A stretch of DNA of 64,000 bases from assembly GCA_947650365.1 (NCBI GenBank), contig OX393549.1, positions 21,070,572-21,134,571 of the forward strand, written 5' to 3'. Position 1 is the first letter of the stretch. Every line of letters starts with the position of its first letter. Made by a program: the position numbers and the translations under genes. Below the pieces are notes generated by a model that ran no database searches, had not been told where the DNA came from, and saw only the letters and a list, made by a program, of their open reading frames with translations. The DNA is from Chamaelirium japonicum (lineage: Eukaryota; Streptophyta; Magnoliopsida; Liliales; Melanthiaceae). This document shows, piece by piece, positions 12,232-22,335 of this stretch.

Positions 12232-12730
12232 AAAAGGCTCCTGGCAACCCAATTCATATTAAGCCTTCGATTCCGCCAGTTCAAGTCGGAAGCTCGAAGC
12301 AAAATCGGATGTGCCCCTTTCAAGGCTAAATCCCGATAAAAAGGCTCCTGGCAACCCAGGTCATATTAAGCCTTCGATTCCGCCAGTTCAAGTCGGAAGC
12401 TCAAAGCAAAATCGGATGCGCCCTTTCAAGGCTAAATCCCGATAAAAAGGCTCATTGCAACCCAGGTCATATTAAGCCTTCGATTCCGTCTGTTCAAGTC
12501 GGAAGCTCGAAGCAAAATCGGATATGCCCTTTCAAGGCAAAATTCTGATAAAAAGGATCCTAGCAACCCAGGTCAAGCCAAATACTTCGATTCCACCAGT
12601 TCAAGTTGGAAGCTCGAGGTAAATTCGACTACGCCACTTCAAGGCTAAAGTCAAATAAGAATAACTCCTGGCAACCCAGGTCAACCCAAAAAATTCGATT
12701 CCGCTTATTCAAGTTGGAAACTCAAAGTAA
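12232..12730. repeat. Tandem repeat, about five units of 105-107 bp
   Basis: Unit starts are near 12232, 12339, 12445, 12551 and 12656. Each unit carries CTCCTGGCAACCCAGG, then TTCGATTCCGCCAGTTCAAG, then TTTCAAGGCTAAA. The last two units are more diverged. Arrays of this kind between pol and the 3' LTR are common in Tat/Retand elements. Confidence 0.88.
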
Positions 12731-12916
12731 CTTAGAGTTGTTACCCTCAAATACAAAAATATGAACCATCAAATTGTCAAGCTGGAGTGCTCTCACACAA
12801 ATAAAGTTAAAAACTCAGATGTAAAGAGTGCAATTTATTAAGCAAGGCACGCAACTACATCAAGATGAACGACGACAAACGAAAAAGAAGAGGAGTGCAA
12901 GTCAAGAAAACGAGGC

Positions 12917-13537
12917 TCAAGAAGGCCGCATAGCAGCAGGCGGAGCCAAAGTGCGTGTGGACTTGATGGCTTTGAGGGTGTCTAAAGACTCAAGCCATCC
13001 AGTGTAATACTCTCCGCAGTCTTTCTCAAGCTCTGCAACACGCTTGCGAAGGCCGACGACCTCCTGCTCCCGCGCGACGGTAGATGACTGACTACTCGCC
13101 ACCAGCTCCTCAATCTGTTTTTGAAGCTCGGTCTCCCGCCCATGCAGACTAGCAACCTCTGCTTCCCTTGCTTCAAGCTGAATGGCACGAGTCATATCTT
13201 TCTCCTCAATCTCGGTGACTCGGGTCCTCAAGTCAGTCACCGACTCCTCCAACTGTTCATGCAGGGCAATCTGAGATTGCAGAGTGGCAATGATGGCCGC
13301 TTGATCCTCAAGCTTCTTCGCGTCAAGGGCTTTGTCCTTCTCAAAACCTTCAGCTCGGGTACGCCACATCACTGCTGAACGTTCATCCTTCTTGGACCCG
13401 GTGGAGAGCTTCTTCACCGTCTTCTCAGCAGACTCAGCACGTTCCAGAGCTGCCTTAAGATCCTCCTCAAGGCTCTTGACTTTTCTATAGAGGCCTCTGC
13501 GCCCACTACGGATCCCGATATCTAGAAGGGTCGACAT
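12917..13537 (-). CDS. Exon 3 of the opposite-strand gene: long coiled coil
   Basis: This segment codes for about 206 residues from an ATG directly after an acceptor AG (13539-13538). It is dominated by Lys/Glu/Ala/Leu heptads (for example KVKSLEEDLKAALERAESAE) from residue 17 to about 180, which predicts a dimerising coiled coil. It ends at TAG near 12917. Opposite-strand Tat proteins typically end in such a coil. Confidence 0.68.
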   Translation of the reverse strand: MSTLLDIGIRSGRRGLYRKVKSLEEDLKAALERAESAEKTVKKLSTGSKKDERSAVMWRTRAEGFEKDKALDAKKLEDQAAIIATLQSQIALHEQLEESVTDLRTRVTEIEEKDMTRAIQLEAREAEVASLHGRETELQKQIEELVASSQSSTVAREQEVVGLRKRVAELEKDCGEYYTGWLESLDTLKAIKSTRTLAPPAAMRPS

Positions 13538-13614
13538 CTGGCTCCAAGGATCAATAAATTAGTACAGTATATCAAGTAAAAAGGAAAGGAGGAAAGAACC
13601 AGGAGAGGGCTCAC

Positions 13615-13928
13615 CGCATCCTCAATACCATCCACAACTTTTGGGTGACAGGCCTGGGGCAGTCCCAGATGTCTTGTGTAAAAAGTGGTAAGCTCTGAGG
13701 GTGAAACTGGGGGACGGGCCAACATATTTGGTGCAGGCCTTGATGCCACAGCTTTTCCTTTCACTCTCCAAGGCACTGAATCAGGCTTCCCCTCCCTAAC
13801 TCGTGCACAACCCCTCCAGGCGGAAGGTTCACCAACGACACCGTCAACCATGGCCTTATCCGGCTGAGCCACTGGGGCGTCCGGAATCAGCGTAGCAACC
13901 TCCTGCACTTGAGTGTCCCCAGCAGACA
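13615..13928 (-). CDS. Exon 2 of the opposite-strand gene
   Basis: The acceptor is TTTGTCCGCAG ending at 13929 and the donor is GCG/GTGAGC at 13614. The open frame (VSAGDTQVQEVA at the start, ending GIEDA) connects in phase with both neighbouring exons. No domain is recognised. Confidence 0.62.
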
Positions 13929-14004
13929 CTGCGGACAAAGCAACAAAGTCAGACCGAAAAACACAGGCTAATAACGAAGGTGGAAGAAGGCAGAAGAAGG
14001 ATAC

Positions 14005-15693
14005 CGTCAAGGGCAATCGGACAAGAAACACCAGTACCCTCGACCGCAGGGAGTCCGGAAACTACCGCTTCAGTCAGGAGAGTCCCTTCCTCCGGAGCAT
14101 TGAGCTCAGCCATCATCGCTCTCATCTGATCAGGGCGGAGAACCATCTTCGGCGATGATCCTGGTCCCATGGAATTCCGCGCTGGAAGAATCGAAGGACC
14201 ATGTTCTAGAAAAACACAAACCTCAGCCTGAGGACATTCGCTCTCCTTTGCCTTTCCAACCTTAAACCGGTGTATTAGACGCCCAGGCTTGTAACTCAAA
14301 GTGGCAGGTCGACAGTCGATAACCACATCCTCAAGTTCCTTCTCGATCCTGCGAGACCGAGGGTCGCGAGAAGGAGAAACTGTAGCAGGAGAACCAGCGC
14401 AAGGACGCGGGGATCCGGCGCATCCCTCGTCTTCATTGTCACCAGAAGCCATAAGAGAAGACTCGCTCGCGTCATCTTCTTCGCCAACATTGAGGGCGCC
14501 CTCGCCACCCTCCTTCAAAGCAGCACCTGGGAGAACCAAGTCATGCCCAACTGCAGCAGCGCACAATTTCAAACTTTTCCCTGGAAGACACGTGCTCGAA
14601 GGCCGCCGAGACATAACAATCCTCTCTCGGGCCTTTTTGGGCCTCAGTACCTTCCTTTTCTCTTTTCCGCAGGAGACCACAAGTTCGGCAGGAACAATCT
14701 CTCGAGTCACCCGAGTAGGCTCAATCATCGCCTCCATCAGCTGGGCTCGACTCGGCTCATCAGAACCTCGAGGAAACTCTTCCTCGTAATCAAACACCAC
14801 CACCATATTCTCCGGCGCCCTGGAGAGCGCGTAATCTGGCAAACCGAGGCATTTAAGCCGTGCGGGGGAATAAGTAAAATCCTTCCACATATTAGTCCCA
14901 AAAGTCAACTTCTTAAAGAGCTTGTCCAACTTCTTACATCACGCCTGAGGCCACGCCCTCTTACCGCTCCCCGAATACCGGCCAACTACATAGCTAACCA
15001 CTTTAAATAGCAATTCGGGCACGCGAACAACGGAGCACCACGCGCCAGTCACGGATAAGGGGTAGAGACGATAGAACCTGTCGGATGAACTCGGATATTT
15101 TATCGGGGGCTGATGTGACTCCGGCATAAGAGTAAAAAGTAGCCGAGCTCGACACGAGGAATTTCACCATCAGGGATCTCAGAATAGCAAGCAGCAAGTT
15201 CCTCACGATGATCCGATTCGATTCGGCAAAAAGCATAGATCACCCTCCAAGCGTTGCCGCTAACTTGCCCTGGACAAAGATCAGAGATGGACAGTAGCCT
15301 GGCAACAAAAGGAGGCAGAGGCAAGCGTAGTCCGCTGTTCATCTGACCCATGGTCACAAGGGTCCCGAGGACCTTCTCCATGCTAGCCTCCTCGAGGAAA
15401 ACTGCATCCCGGCGAGCCCCAAAGGCGGCATAAGCTCTCTCAATGGATGGCCTGTCGTCATTGTCCCGAAACTCGGCCATCAGTTCACCCCAGGATGTTC
15501 GCCTCTTCTCCACGCTAGTGCAATCGATGGAGGGTTCATCATGTTCTTCATCCACAAAGGGCCTTAACGGCCCTAACTCGCCGTCAGAGCCACTGTCCGA
15601 ATCCTCAACATGTGGCCGAGGAGGAGCGCAAACAACCTCCTTCGTTCCTCGATGGCGTTTTCTCAACACAGCAGGACCCTTGACGGATTTCAT
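14005..15693 (-). pseudogene. Exon 1 of the opposite-strand gene
   Basis: The frame from ATG 15693 stays open to about 15100. It covers a basic start, an acidic Asp/Glu/Ser stretch and the domain with LPLPPFVARLL and NAWRVIYAFC. It then shifts: the plausible continuation is in the frame that opens at 15127. That frame meets TGA 14941-14939 and stays open to the donor site at 14004. A leader intron is possible, because TTGCAG (minus strand, AG at 15711-15710) precedes the ATG. The acidic middle region (14600-14350) and the Pro/Ser-rich end have no recognised domain. Confidence 0.6.
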
Positions 15694-16049
15694 TTTGGAA
15701 AAGAGCAGCCTGCAATGGAGGCACAAACGATAAGTTAAGAGCAAGGTGGGCGAAAAATCTACCGAAATGCGAGATAAAAGGACACTTCCTTGATCCTGGC
15801 TAAATCAACACCCTTACACGACCGTAGTACCTAGCGAACACAGTAACCAGGTGCGGTAGTACATTGGGTGAAGACTGGCTAGCCATCATGCGGTATTGTC
15901 CTAGATTATTTCTAAGAAACCCCCTCAAATATATGAACGGATGAGTTATCGCATACCGAGACATCCTCAAGACGCGCGTAGGACACTCGACCAATGCGTT
16001 CTTTCGAGTCATCTCTTTATGAAGGTGATTACAAGAATAGTTACTCATC

Positions 16050-16365
16050 AAGGTGAACAATGTTTCACGTCCACTTTGATCGGTTTTTCGGCACCGACAC
16101 AACGGCACCTTATACGCGTTGATCCGACGCACGTATGAAAAGTTACGGCTATCAGAAGTTTTTGAGGTGTTTCTCTTCAAAGACAGACATCGGAGAAGTT
16201 GTACGTCAAGGTGAACTATATTTCATGTCTACCTTGATCAGTTTTTCGACGCGGACGCAATGGCGCCTTATACGCATCGATCCGACACACGTATGAAAAG
16301 TTATGATTGCTAGAGATTTTCGAGACATTTCTTCCTGAAGACCAACTTCGGAGAAGTTACACGGC
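16050..16365. repeat. Two diverged tandem copies of a 158-bp unit
   Basis: Copy one (16050-16207) and copy two (16208-about 16365) share AAGGTGAAC, TTATACGC, GATCCGAC and CACGTATGAAAAGTTA in the same order. The array lies upstream of the opposite-strand gene, where its promoter would be. Confidence 0.8.
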
Positions 16366-17784
16366 AGCGACGGTCACAATGACGCCTTCAACCTGGTTCA
16401 CTATGCGAACAACTCGCAGCAGGCCAAACACTGCGCCTAAGAGAAGAACTCATGCCTCTCCTCGCGAGCATGGGTACTTGGCGGCAGCGCGCGGGTCGGA
16501 ACGGGGACAAGGGGTTGGATGAACCAAACCCCCCTTCGTGTGACGGCCCACGATGACCTGGGTAGGTGACGCAGTCCACCCGCCTGTGCGCGAAAGCCAT
16601 CAGTCGCCACGATGCGTTCGCCGATGCGCCCGCCACCTACACCATCTCCTTCTATGCGGCCGAGGCCTACCTCCATCGTTTCCTCGACACGATCCAACTC
16701 CGATCCCCACGTGCGCTCTCTCATCCCGGTGCTGGACCGGTCGACGGAGGGAGGGGGGACCCGACTCCCCCCCATGCGTCCTCTTCACGTGGCGTGGCCC
16801 GAGACATGAAGTGAAGGGGGGGGGACGAGGAAGCCGACTCTTCCCCCACGCGCTCTCTCGTTCGAACCCTCTCTCTCACCGAGGGCTCTCTCTCGCACCC
16901 GCTCTCTCTCACGCGGACCCTCTCTCTCACCGAGGGCTCTCTCTCGCCCCCGCTCTCTCTCACAGAAGACAGAAAGGAAGGAGAGAAAGAGAGACGCCTG
17001 CTCTCTCTCTCATGGAAGAGAAGGCGCCGGGGTGCAACCCGCAGTCCAGCGCCCGTGCCCACCTCCAACCCGGCCGGAACCCGCGCCCGAAGCCACTGAC
17101 CACCGCCTCCGCCCGCGTCCGGAGCCGCACGCCGACCACCGCCTCCGCCCGCGTCCGGAGCCACACGCCGACCACCACCTCCGCTCGCACCCGGCCGCCG
17201 CTGAGCCCCACGCCGTCACCACCGCCTCCGCCTGCTCCGCAAGGCTCTCTCTCGCACCCGCTCTCTCGCGTAGATCTCCCCCTCACGCTGCTGCCCTCTC
17301 ACCGAACAAAGAAAAAGAGAGAGAGAGGAAGCTGCTCTCACCGAACAAAGAAAAGAAAGAGAGAGGAAGCTGCTCTCACCGAACAAAGAAAAGGAAAGAG
17401 AGAGAGAGAGAGGTACACTGCTCTCGCATGAATGAAAAACAGAGAGAAAGGAAAGAGAGAGAGAGAGAGAGAGAGAGGTACGCTACTCTCGCGTGAGTGA
17501 AAAACAAAGAAAAGGAAAGAGAGAGAGAGAGAGAAAGGAAAGAGAGACAGAGGTACGATGCTTGGAATATGCCTGATTTCTTGGAATATGCCTGATTCAC
17601 GAATGGACCGATTTGCATCCGAGCGGGGTCTAGGAGGACTTGTGTGGAAAAGTTTTTATCTGTTGGGTACCATGGGACGGCTGTGATGCAGCCGGACTCC
17701 CCTTCCGCCAAGAAAATAAGGAAAGAGAGAAGCAAAGAATGGAAAGAGAGAAAGAAAGAAAGGAAAAAAAAAAGATGTTCTCTC
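16366..17784 (+). other. Low-complexity GC-, CT- and GA-rich part of the Retand 3' region
   Basis: The stretch contains CTCTCTC runs (16855-16970) and about 2.5 copies of a 36-bp GC-rich unit (CGCCTCCGCCCGCGTCCGGA, about 17100-17200). It also has GAACAAAGAAA...GAGAG units (17300-17540) and a short duplication of TTGGAATATGCCTGATT (17563-17597). Several long open frames cross it on both strands, but their composition is repetitive and I see no conserved domain. Confidence 0.55.
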
Positions 17785-18155
17785 ACCAAAAGGGTCTCGG
17801 TACCCTCTCGGTATGCTCTCAGTACCCTCTCGGTATCCTCTCGGTCAGGAAATACACTGTTTTTTCGGAAACACCCCCTTGCAAAACCGAGACTTTTTGG
17901 CTTGCACCAAAAGGGTCTCGGTACCCTCTCGGTATGCTCTCAGTACCCTCTTGGTATCCTCTCGGTCAGGAAACACACTGTTTTTTCGGAAACACCCCCT
18001 TGCAAAATCGAGACTTTTTGGCTTACACCAAAAGGGTCTCGGTACCCTCTCGGTATCCTCTCGGTATCCACTCGGTCGGAAAACGCACTGCTTTTTCGGA
18101 AACACCCCCTTGCAAAACCGAGACTTTTTGGCTCGCGCCAAAAGGGTCTCGGCAT
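17785..18155. repeat. Tandem repeat, three units of about 121 bp plus a partial fourth
   Basis: Units begin near 17785, 17906, 18027 and 18137 with CCAAAAGGGTCTCGG. Each has a run of short TACCCTCTCGG-like subrepeats and the block TTTTTTCGGAAACACCCCC. The third unit is about 11 bp shorter. The array ends about 130 bp before the 3' LTR. Confidence 0.88.
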
Positions 18156-18273
18156 CGGCGGAAGAAGGCTCTGCTAATACGAACCGCGGCACCGACGGCC
18201 CTCGCCAACCATGTTAGGATCCTAAGGCGTTTGCACCTTGGAATCCCAACCGACCCAGGGGGTCCTGACCCGA

Positions 18274-18288
18274 CTGGGAGGGGGTAAC
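18274..18288 (+). other. Polypurine tract of the Retand element
   Basis: The sequence CTGGGAGGGGGTAAC stands directly before the LTR start TGTGGGTGCA. A G-rich purine run here is expected for plus-strand priming. Confidence 0.65.
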
Positions 18289-18899
18289 TGTGGGTGCAAA
18301 AATTGTACCGGACCGGATCAGAGCGGCATGGGCCCGCACAACGGCCCAAGTGGGTAAGCCCGCCCGGGTTCATGGGCCCACTCTACGGGGCTCGCAGATC
18401 AAGCCCTCCCCCTTATTGGGCCCGAACAATGGCCCAATAAGGGCCCAGCAAGGAGGCCCATAACCAGTGCCACGTCATCAGCGCCACATCATCGCTGCCA
18501 TATCGGGCACATGCCTACGCTATAAAAGGACCCCCAAGGCATCCAGGAAAGGGGTTGGTCATTTGATCAGAGGAAGAGGGATTCCAGATCCAGAGCGAGT
18601 GCAAGAGCTCAATTCTCCCCTTCTCGTTTCTCTTCTAATTGCCCCGTGCAAACACATTGTAAGAAGCCTCTCTTGGCCTGTCGAGAGAACGCTCAACCCT
18701 TTATATTCATATTGTAGTGAAGATCAGGTGGCACCTCTCGCCCGAAGACGTAGGTCGTAAGACCGAACTTCGACAACAACTCCATGTGTCATCTTTCTCC
18801 TTCTCAACTTTCTAATCTCTAACTCCACAAACAATTCAATTCAATCAAGGCTGTGGGGTGGGATTCTCGATCAAGGCGGCTCAAAAATTTCCCCCCACA
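18289..18899 (+). repeat. 3' LTR of the Retand element (611 bp)
   Basis: The LTR has matching ends TGTGGG...CCCACA. A TATA box (GCTATAAAAGG, about 18519) marks U3/R. A downstream block, TGTAAGAAGCCTCTCTTGGCCTGTCGAGAG, is shared with the solo LTR at 42207-42850. That solo copy has a perfect target duplication and confirms these ends. The flanking 5 bp are CTAGC (18900-18904); the partner is not in the window. Confidence 0.87.
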
Positions 18900-19539
18900 C
18901 TAGCTTGAAGAATATAGAACATGATATTCTTTCTTGATTGGCAGAACATATTGTACAGAAGGCACACGGATATCTGTTCGACCATGGTCGACATAACAAG
19001 TCACGAATCGAGAAGAAAAAAAAGATGACTTGCTACTCCTATGCCAGCTTTCTACCGAACGATCACTTACTTGGCTGTGCTAACATCCTTCAGAAGATGC
19101 ATTACTTACTTGTCTATGCTAGCATCCCCCAAGAAGATGCGTTGCTTGTCTATTATGAAAAATATGTGCACGGTAGGAAAGTGGTGCGTTAGAGTTAGGA
19201 TCAATGAAAGAATAGGAGAAAAAATATTGAGAAAATGTTTAAAAGCAGTATAAAGAGAAAATAGAGAAATAGGAGCTCTCCCAATAGTGGTGGAATAGAT
19301 TAGAAATTGATGGAAAATCCACTGCAGGAGTGGACTATTAAAAATCTGGCGTGACGATATCGACTCTCATCATTAAATTACACCCTCTGTGCATTTTAAG
19401 GCACTAATCACTCCCTGCTGTCACCACCCCTCATCTTTCCCTTCCGGACATTTTCGTCTCCAAACCTTCAGTCCCTTTTCGTCCCTACATTCAGAACCCC
19501 TCTAAACCCTCCCATCTCTTCTCTCCGCTCTCTAAAACG

Positions 19540-19542
<3 letters not shown>
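18900..19542 (+). promoter_or_regulatory. Upstream region of the cellulose-synthase-companion gene
   Basis: This AT-rich sequence lies between the Retand LTR and the gene. TATA-like GTATAAAGAG occurs near 19248. A pyrimidine-rich stretch (19430-19535) just before the GA repeat is a plausible TATA-less start region. The Retand insertion ends about 0.7 kb upstream of the start codon, so it may supply or disrupt distal promoter elements. No other gene is seen. Confidence 0.4.

Positions 19543-19594
<52 letters not shown>
19543..19594. repeat. (GA)26 microsatellite touching the start codon
   Basis: A near-pure GA run of about 52 bp ends on the base before ATG 19595. It would lie at the end of the 5' UTR. 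Confidence 0.9.
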
Positions 19595-19599
<5 letters not shown>

Positions 19600-20851
19600 T
19601 GCAAAGACGGACTCGGAGGTGACAAGCCTGGCGCCGTCGTCTCCCCCGCGGTCGCCCCGTCGGCCGATATACTTCGTGAGGAGCCCCTCACAGCCGGACG
19701 CCGAGAAGATGTCTATCGGCGGTTCCAGCCCCGGCGGCTCTCCCGTCCACCACCACCACCACCACCGCTACTCCAGCTCCCCTATCCACCACTCCCTCGA
19801 GTCCACCACCCGCTTCTCCGCCTCCATCAAGAACGGCTCCTGGCGCAAGATCCCACAGCCCGGCCACCACCCCGGCCGTGGCGGCGGCGACGACGAAGAG
19901 GACGAGGACGAGGAGGAGGACCAACGGAGAGGCCCGGTGTGCTACGCCGTGCTGTTCGTCCTCGGCTTCGTCGCCCTCTTCTCGCTCTTCTCCCTCATCC
20001 TCTGGGCCGCCAGCAAGGCCTACAAGCCCGAGATCGTCATCAAGGTCCGATTCCCTCCCCGTTTCCCGTTTCTCCTCTCCTCCCTCGTCTAGGTCGCCCC
20101 ATTCTTTGACCGGGTCAATCCGCGACGTGTTGCGGACAACCTTTTGCTCCGGTGATGCATCTGGACCGTTCCCTAATGTCCAACAAAGAAAGGGAGCTGT
20201 CCGATGGACTTTGTCCCGCGGACTTGTCGCACAGTATGTTTAAGTTGTTTTGTGGGGGGTGTCGCAGAGCGTGGTGTTCGAGACTTTCAACATCCAAGCG
20301 GGGATGGACCCCACCGGTGTCCCCACCAAGATGCTCTCCATCAACTCAAAGGTCAGGATGTTTTTTCGAAACCCGGCGACCTTCTTCGGCGTACACGTGT
20401 CCTCCACGCCGCTCGAGCTCTACTACTACGACCTCCAGATCGCTACCGGCCACGTAAGCAATTTTATTCCCTAAATATCCAAGCGGGATATTGTGTTCTT
20501 ATTATTTATTTATTTAGTCTCAAAATGCCCCTGCTATTTTCTGTTCTAAAGATGCAGGAGTTCTACGCGGACCGGAAGAGCGGGCGGGTGGTGACGACGG
20601 CGGTGGAGGGCACGGAGATCCCTCTTTACGGCGGCGGGTCTGAGCTGAGCAGCGTGTCGGAGGGCGGGGGTCCGGCGGTGGCACCGGTTAACCTGACTTT
20701 CGTGGTGCGGGCTAGGGCCCACGTCCTCGGCAGGCTCGTCCGCTCCAAGTTCTACCGCCACGTCCGCTGCGCCCTCCTCCTCCGCGAGAGCCGCCTCGGC
20801 AAGCCTCTCCAGGGCCCCGCCCTCGGCGGCGCCTGCCACTACCATGAGTGA
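19595..20851 (+). CDS. Companion-of-cellulose-synthase (CC)-like, LEA_2-fold membrane protein
   Basis: Exons are 19595-20044, 20268-20453 and 20558-20851, separated by GT-AG introns of 223 and 104 bp, all phase 0. The product is 309 residues. It opens with MHAKTDSEVTSLAPSSP, the conserved N-terminus of Arabidopsis CC1/CC2 (At1g45688, At5g42860). Then come SPRRPIYFVRSPS, a His6 run (52-57), an acidic run (99-109) and one membrane helix (about 114-139). The C-terminal outside domain has the LEA_2/NHL-like fold (FFGVHVSSTPLELYY, then LNFTVRARAHVLGRLV-like). CC proteins bind microtubules with the N-terminus and travel with cellulose synthase in the plasma membrane and Golgi, supporting cellulose synthesis under salt stress. 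Role here is inferred from homology. GC-rich codons suggest a monocot gene. Confidence 0.88.
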
Positions 20852-21217
20852 TGGGTTGGAAACTTAGAAAAAAAAAAAAAAAAGAGAAGGGTATGTTGGT
20901 CATTTAGATTGAATCGAGGAGAGAGAGGGGATGCGGGCCACCACTGGGGCCCGGGGGTACGGTGTCAGTCAGAGTAATGGTGATGTTTAAAGTCAAAGGT
21001 GGGGGAATGGGCGTGACAGCATCACGAGCCCGTGATGTCGTTGCCTTTATCGATTATTCTCTTTCTCTTTTTGGCACCCCACTTCACTCCACTGCATGTC
21101 AGTAAGGGATGGACAGGGTTTAGGGTTTTGCAGAATATATTTAAGGTTTTGCAGAATTTCTTATTTAATCTATTTAGTAGTTTCACCCAATTAACTTCAT
21201 GTGATTTGCTATTAATG

Positions 21218-21258
<41 letters not shown>

Positions 21259-21755
21259 AGAGAGAGAGAGAGACTTTAGATTCATGTGATTGAGAGAATT
21301 ATGGAATGTATTGAAAGAATATATGGATGTGGTTGGATATATATAAGAGATCTGAGAGCATTAATATGAGATATTTAAATATCGATTATTGCCCTAACAA
21401 CTAGTATTGTTCGTGCTTGTCAGCATTGTTGTGGCTGCCTTCGACAGCAAAAGTCAATCGACAGGGATGACAAAATTCTTCGACGGCACCCATATTGGTG
21501 TTGGCATCCATTTTCAATGGGGGTGGCCACATGGTGGCAATTGTCGAGGACGAATGTAACCGCTGCAGTCGAATGTGGTTCCCCCCCCCCCCCCCCCCAA
21601 AACATTTTAGAAGTCTCTATTTGTCATTCCACTCCAATGTACATAGATTAAGATATTTTCTACTTTAGCTTCATAAATGTTAGCAATTAGTCTATGATTC
21701 CTCAACGTTTATCATATCCATTCAATAAAAGTCATTTTTCTCCATAAGTTTATGT
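20852..21755. other. 3' flank of the CC-like gene with simple repeats
   Basis: An A17-like run (20870-20885), GA repeats (21221-21273) and a C18 tract (21581-21598) are present. No gene is seen. A short open frame over the poly-C tract is a low-complexity artefact. Confidence 0.5.
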
Positions 21756-21981
21756 GTTTTAAAGACCGGACCAGACGGTTCGACTGGTTTGGACTGGAGC
21801 CAGAACATGTTTCGGTTTGTTTGTTAACCCAGGAGTCAAACCTTGTCATTGAAGAATTTAGTAAATATCTATATCGAAAAACATATTTTTATGTGGTTCA
21901 AACGGTTGAACCGCCGGTTTGAACTGATTTGGACCAAATCGGATGCTGTTTTGGTTTGCCTTCTGGTCTAGTTTTTAAAAC
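21756..21981. mobile_element. MITE-like element (226 bp) with GTTTTAAA terminal inverted repeats
   Basis: The left end GTTTTAAAGACCGGACCAGA pairs with the reverse complement of the right end, GTTTTAAAAACTAGACCAGA, at 17 of 20 positions. The interior is rich in GGTT/AACC motifs. No clear target duplication is visible. A related sequence with GTTTTCAAAA ends occurs at about 38035-38921. Confidence 0.6.
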
Positions 21982-21996
21982 ACTGCTTACGGGTTG

Positions 21997-21999
<3 letters not shown>

Positions 22000-22029
<30 letters not shown>
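22000..22029. repeat. (CT)n microsatellite
   Basis: A pure CT run of about 30 bp. The flanking 21982-22335 has no gene that I can see. Confidence 0.85.
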
Positions 22030-22034
<5 letters not shown>

Positions 22035-22335
22035 ATCCTTTTTGGTGATTTAGATTCCTGAATCACAACATTGTCTAAAACAGATTTTCTATGTGCCTAT
22101 GATAGAATGGTTTCTTTTATCATATCAGCAATTGTTTCATCGTCCATGATTGCTTTATTTTCTATACCTCTTAGGAATAAATTTTTAAAAAAATCCATAT
22201 CTTAAATCTTTGTTTTGCTGAAAAAGATGCAGGTAAGTTATCATAGTACAGTAACAATAAACCTTACATACTGCATGCATTCTTTAGTACAACATTTTTA
22301 CATATAATCAAATAAAAAAAAAAAATGATGTTACA

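Larger units (their letters stand above)
12917..15693 (-). pseudogene. Spliced opposite-strand gene of the Retand element
   Basis: Three coding segments on the minus strand join through two canonical GT-AG introns. Exon 1 starts at ATG 15693 and ends at 14005, exon 2 is 13928-13615, exon 3 is 13537-12917. Introns are 14004-13929 (76 nt) and 13614-13538 (77 nt). The N-terminal part has a LRLPLPPFVARLL...NAWR segment. It resembles the 'putative gypsy type transposon' domain (Pfam Transposase_28-like) known from plant transposon proteins. The middle is low-complexity and charged, and the C-terminus is a long coiled coil. Exon 1 carries a frameshift near 15125 and an in-frame TGA at 14941-14939, so this copy is probably broken. 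Such genes recur in Tat elements; their role is unknown. Confidence 0.72.
8593..18899 (+). mobile_element. Tat/Retand Ty3 retrotransposon, 5' part displaced by the Tekay insertion
   Basis: From the left the element shows the end of the protease region, reverse transcriptase, RNase H, a second archaeal-type RNase H, integrase, a 106-bp tandem repeat, a spliced gene on the opposite strand, further repeats, a purine tract and a 3' LTR (18289-18899). The second RNase H and the opposite-strand gene between pol and the 3' LTR are hallmarks of the Tat/Retand lineage. The 5' LTR, gag and most of the protease must lie left of the Tekay element, outside this window. Six in-frame stops in pol make this copy non-autonomous and older than its Tekay guest. 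Confidence 0.9.

Noticed and set aside
12232-12730. CRISPR-like regular repeat
   Set aside because: The units are contiguous with no unique spacers, the genome is eukaryotic, and the array belongs to a Retand element.
16553-17496. Long Pro/Arg/Ser-rich open frames (up to 292 codons)
   Set aside because: They come from CT- and GC-rich simple repeats open in several frames on both strands, with no conserved domain.
17376-18373. Open frames across the 121-bp repeats
   Set aside because: The unit can be read in several frames because stops are absent; this is a repeat property, not coding evidence.
19745-19766. His6 run as a sign of an artificial tag
   Set aside because: The run lies in the low-complexity N-terminal region of a natural gene with introns, and the flanks match the plant family.
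21756-21981. Target duplication for the GTTTTAAA MITE
   Set aside because: No matching flanks of 2, 3, 8 or 9 bp were found.
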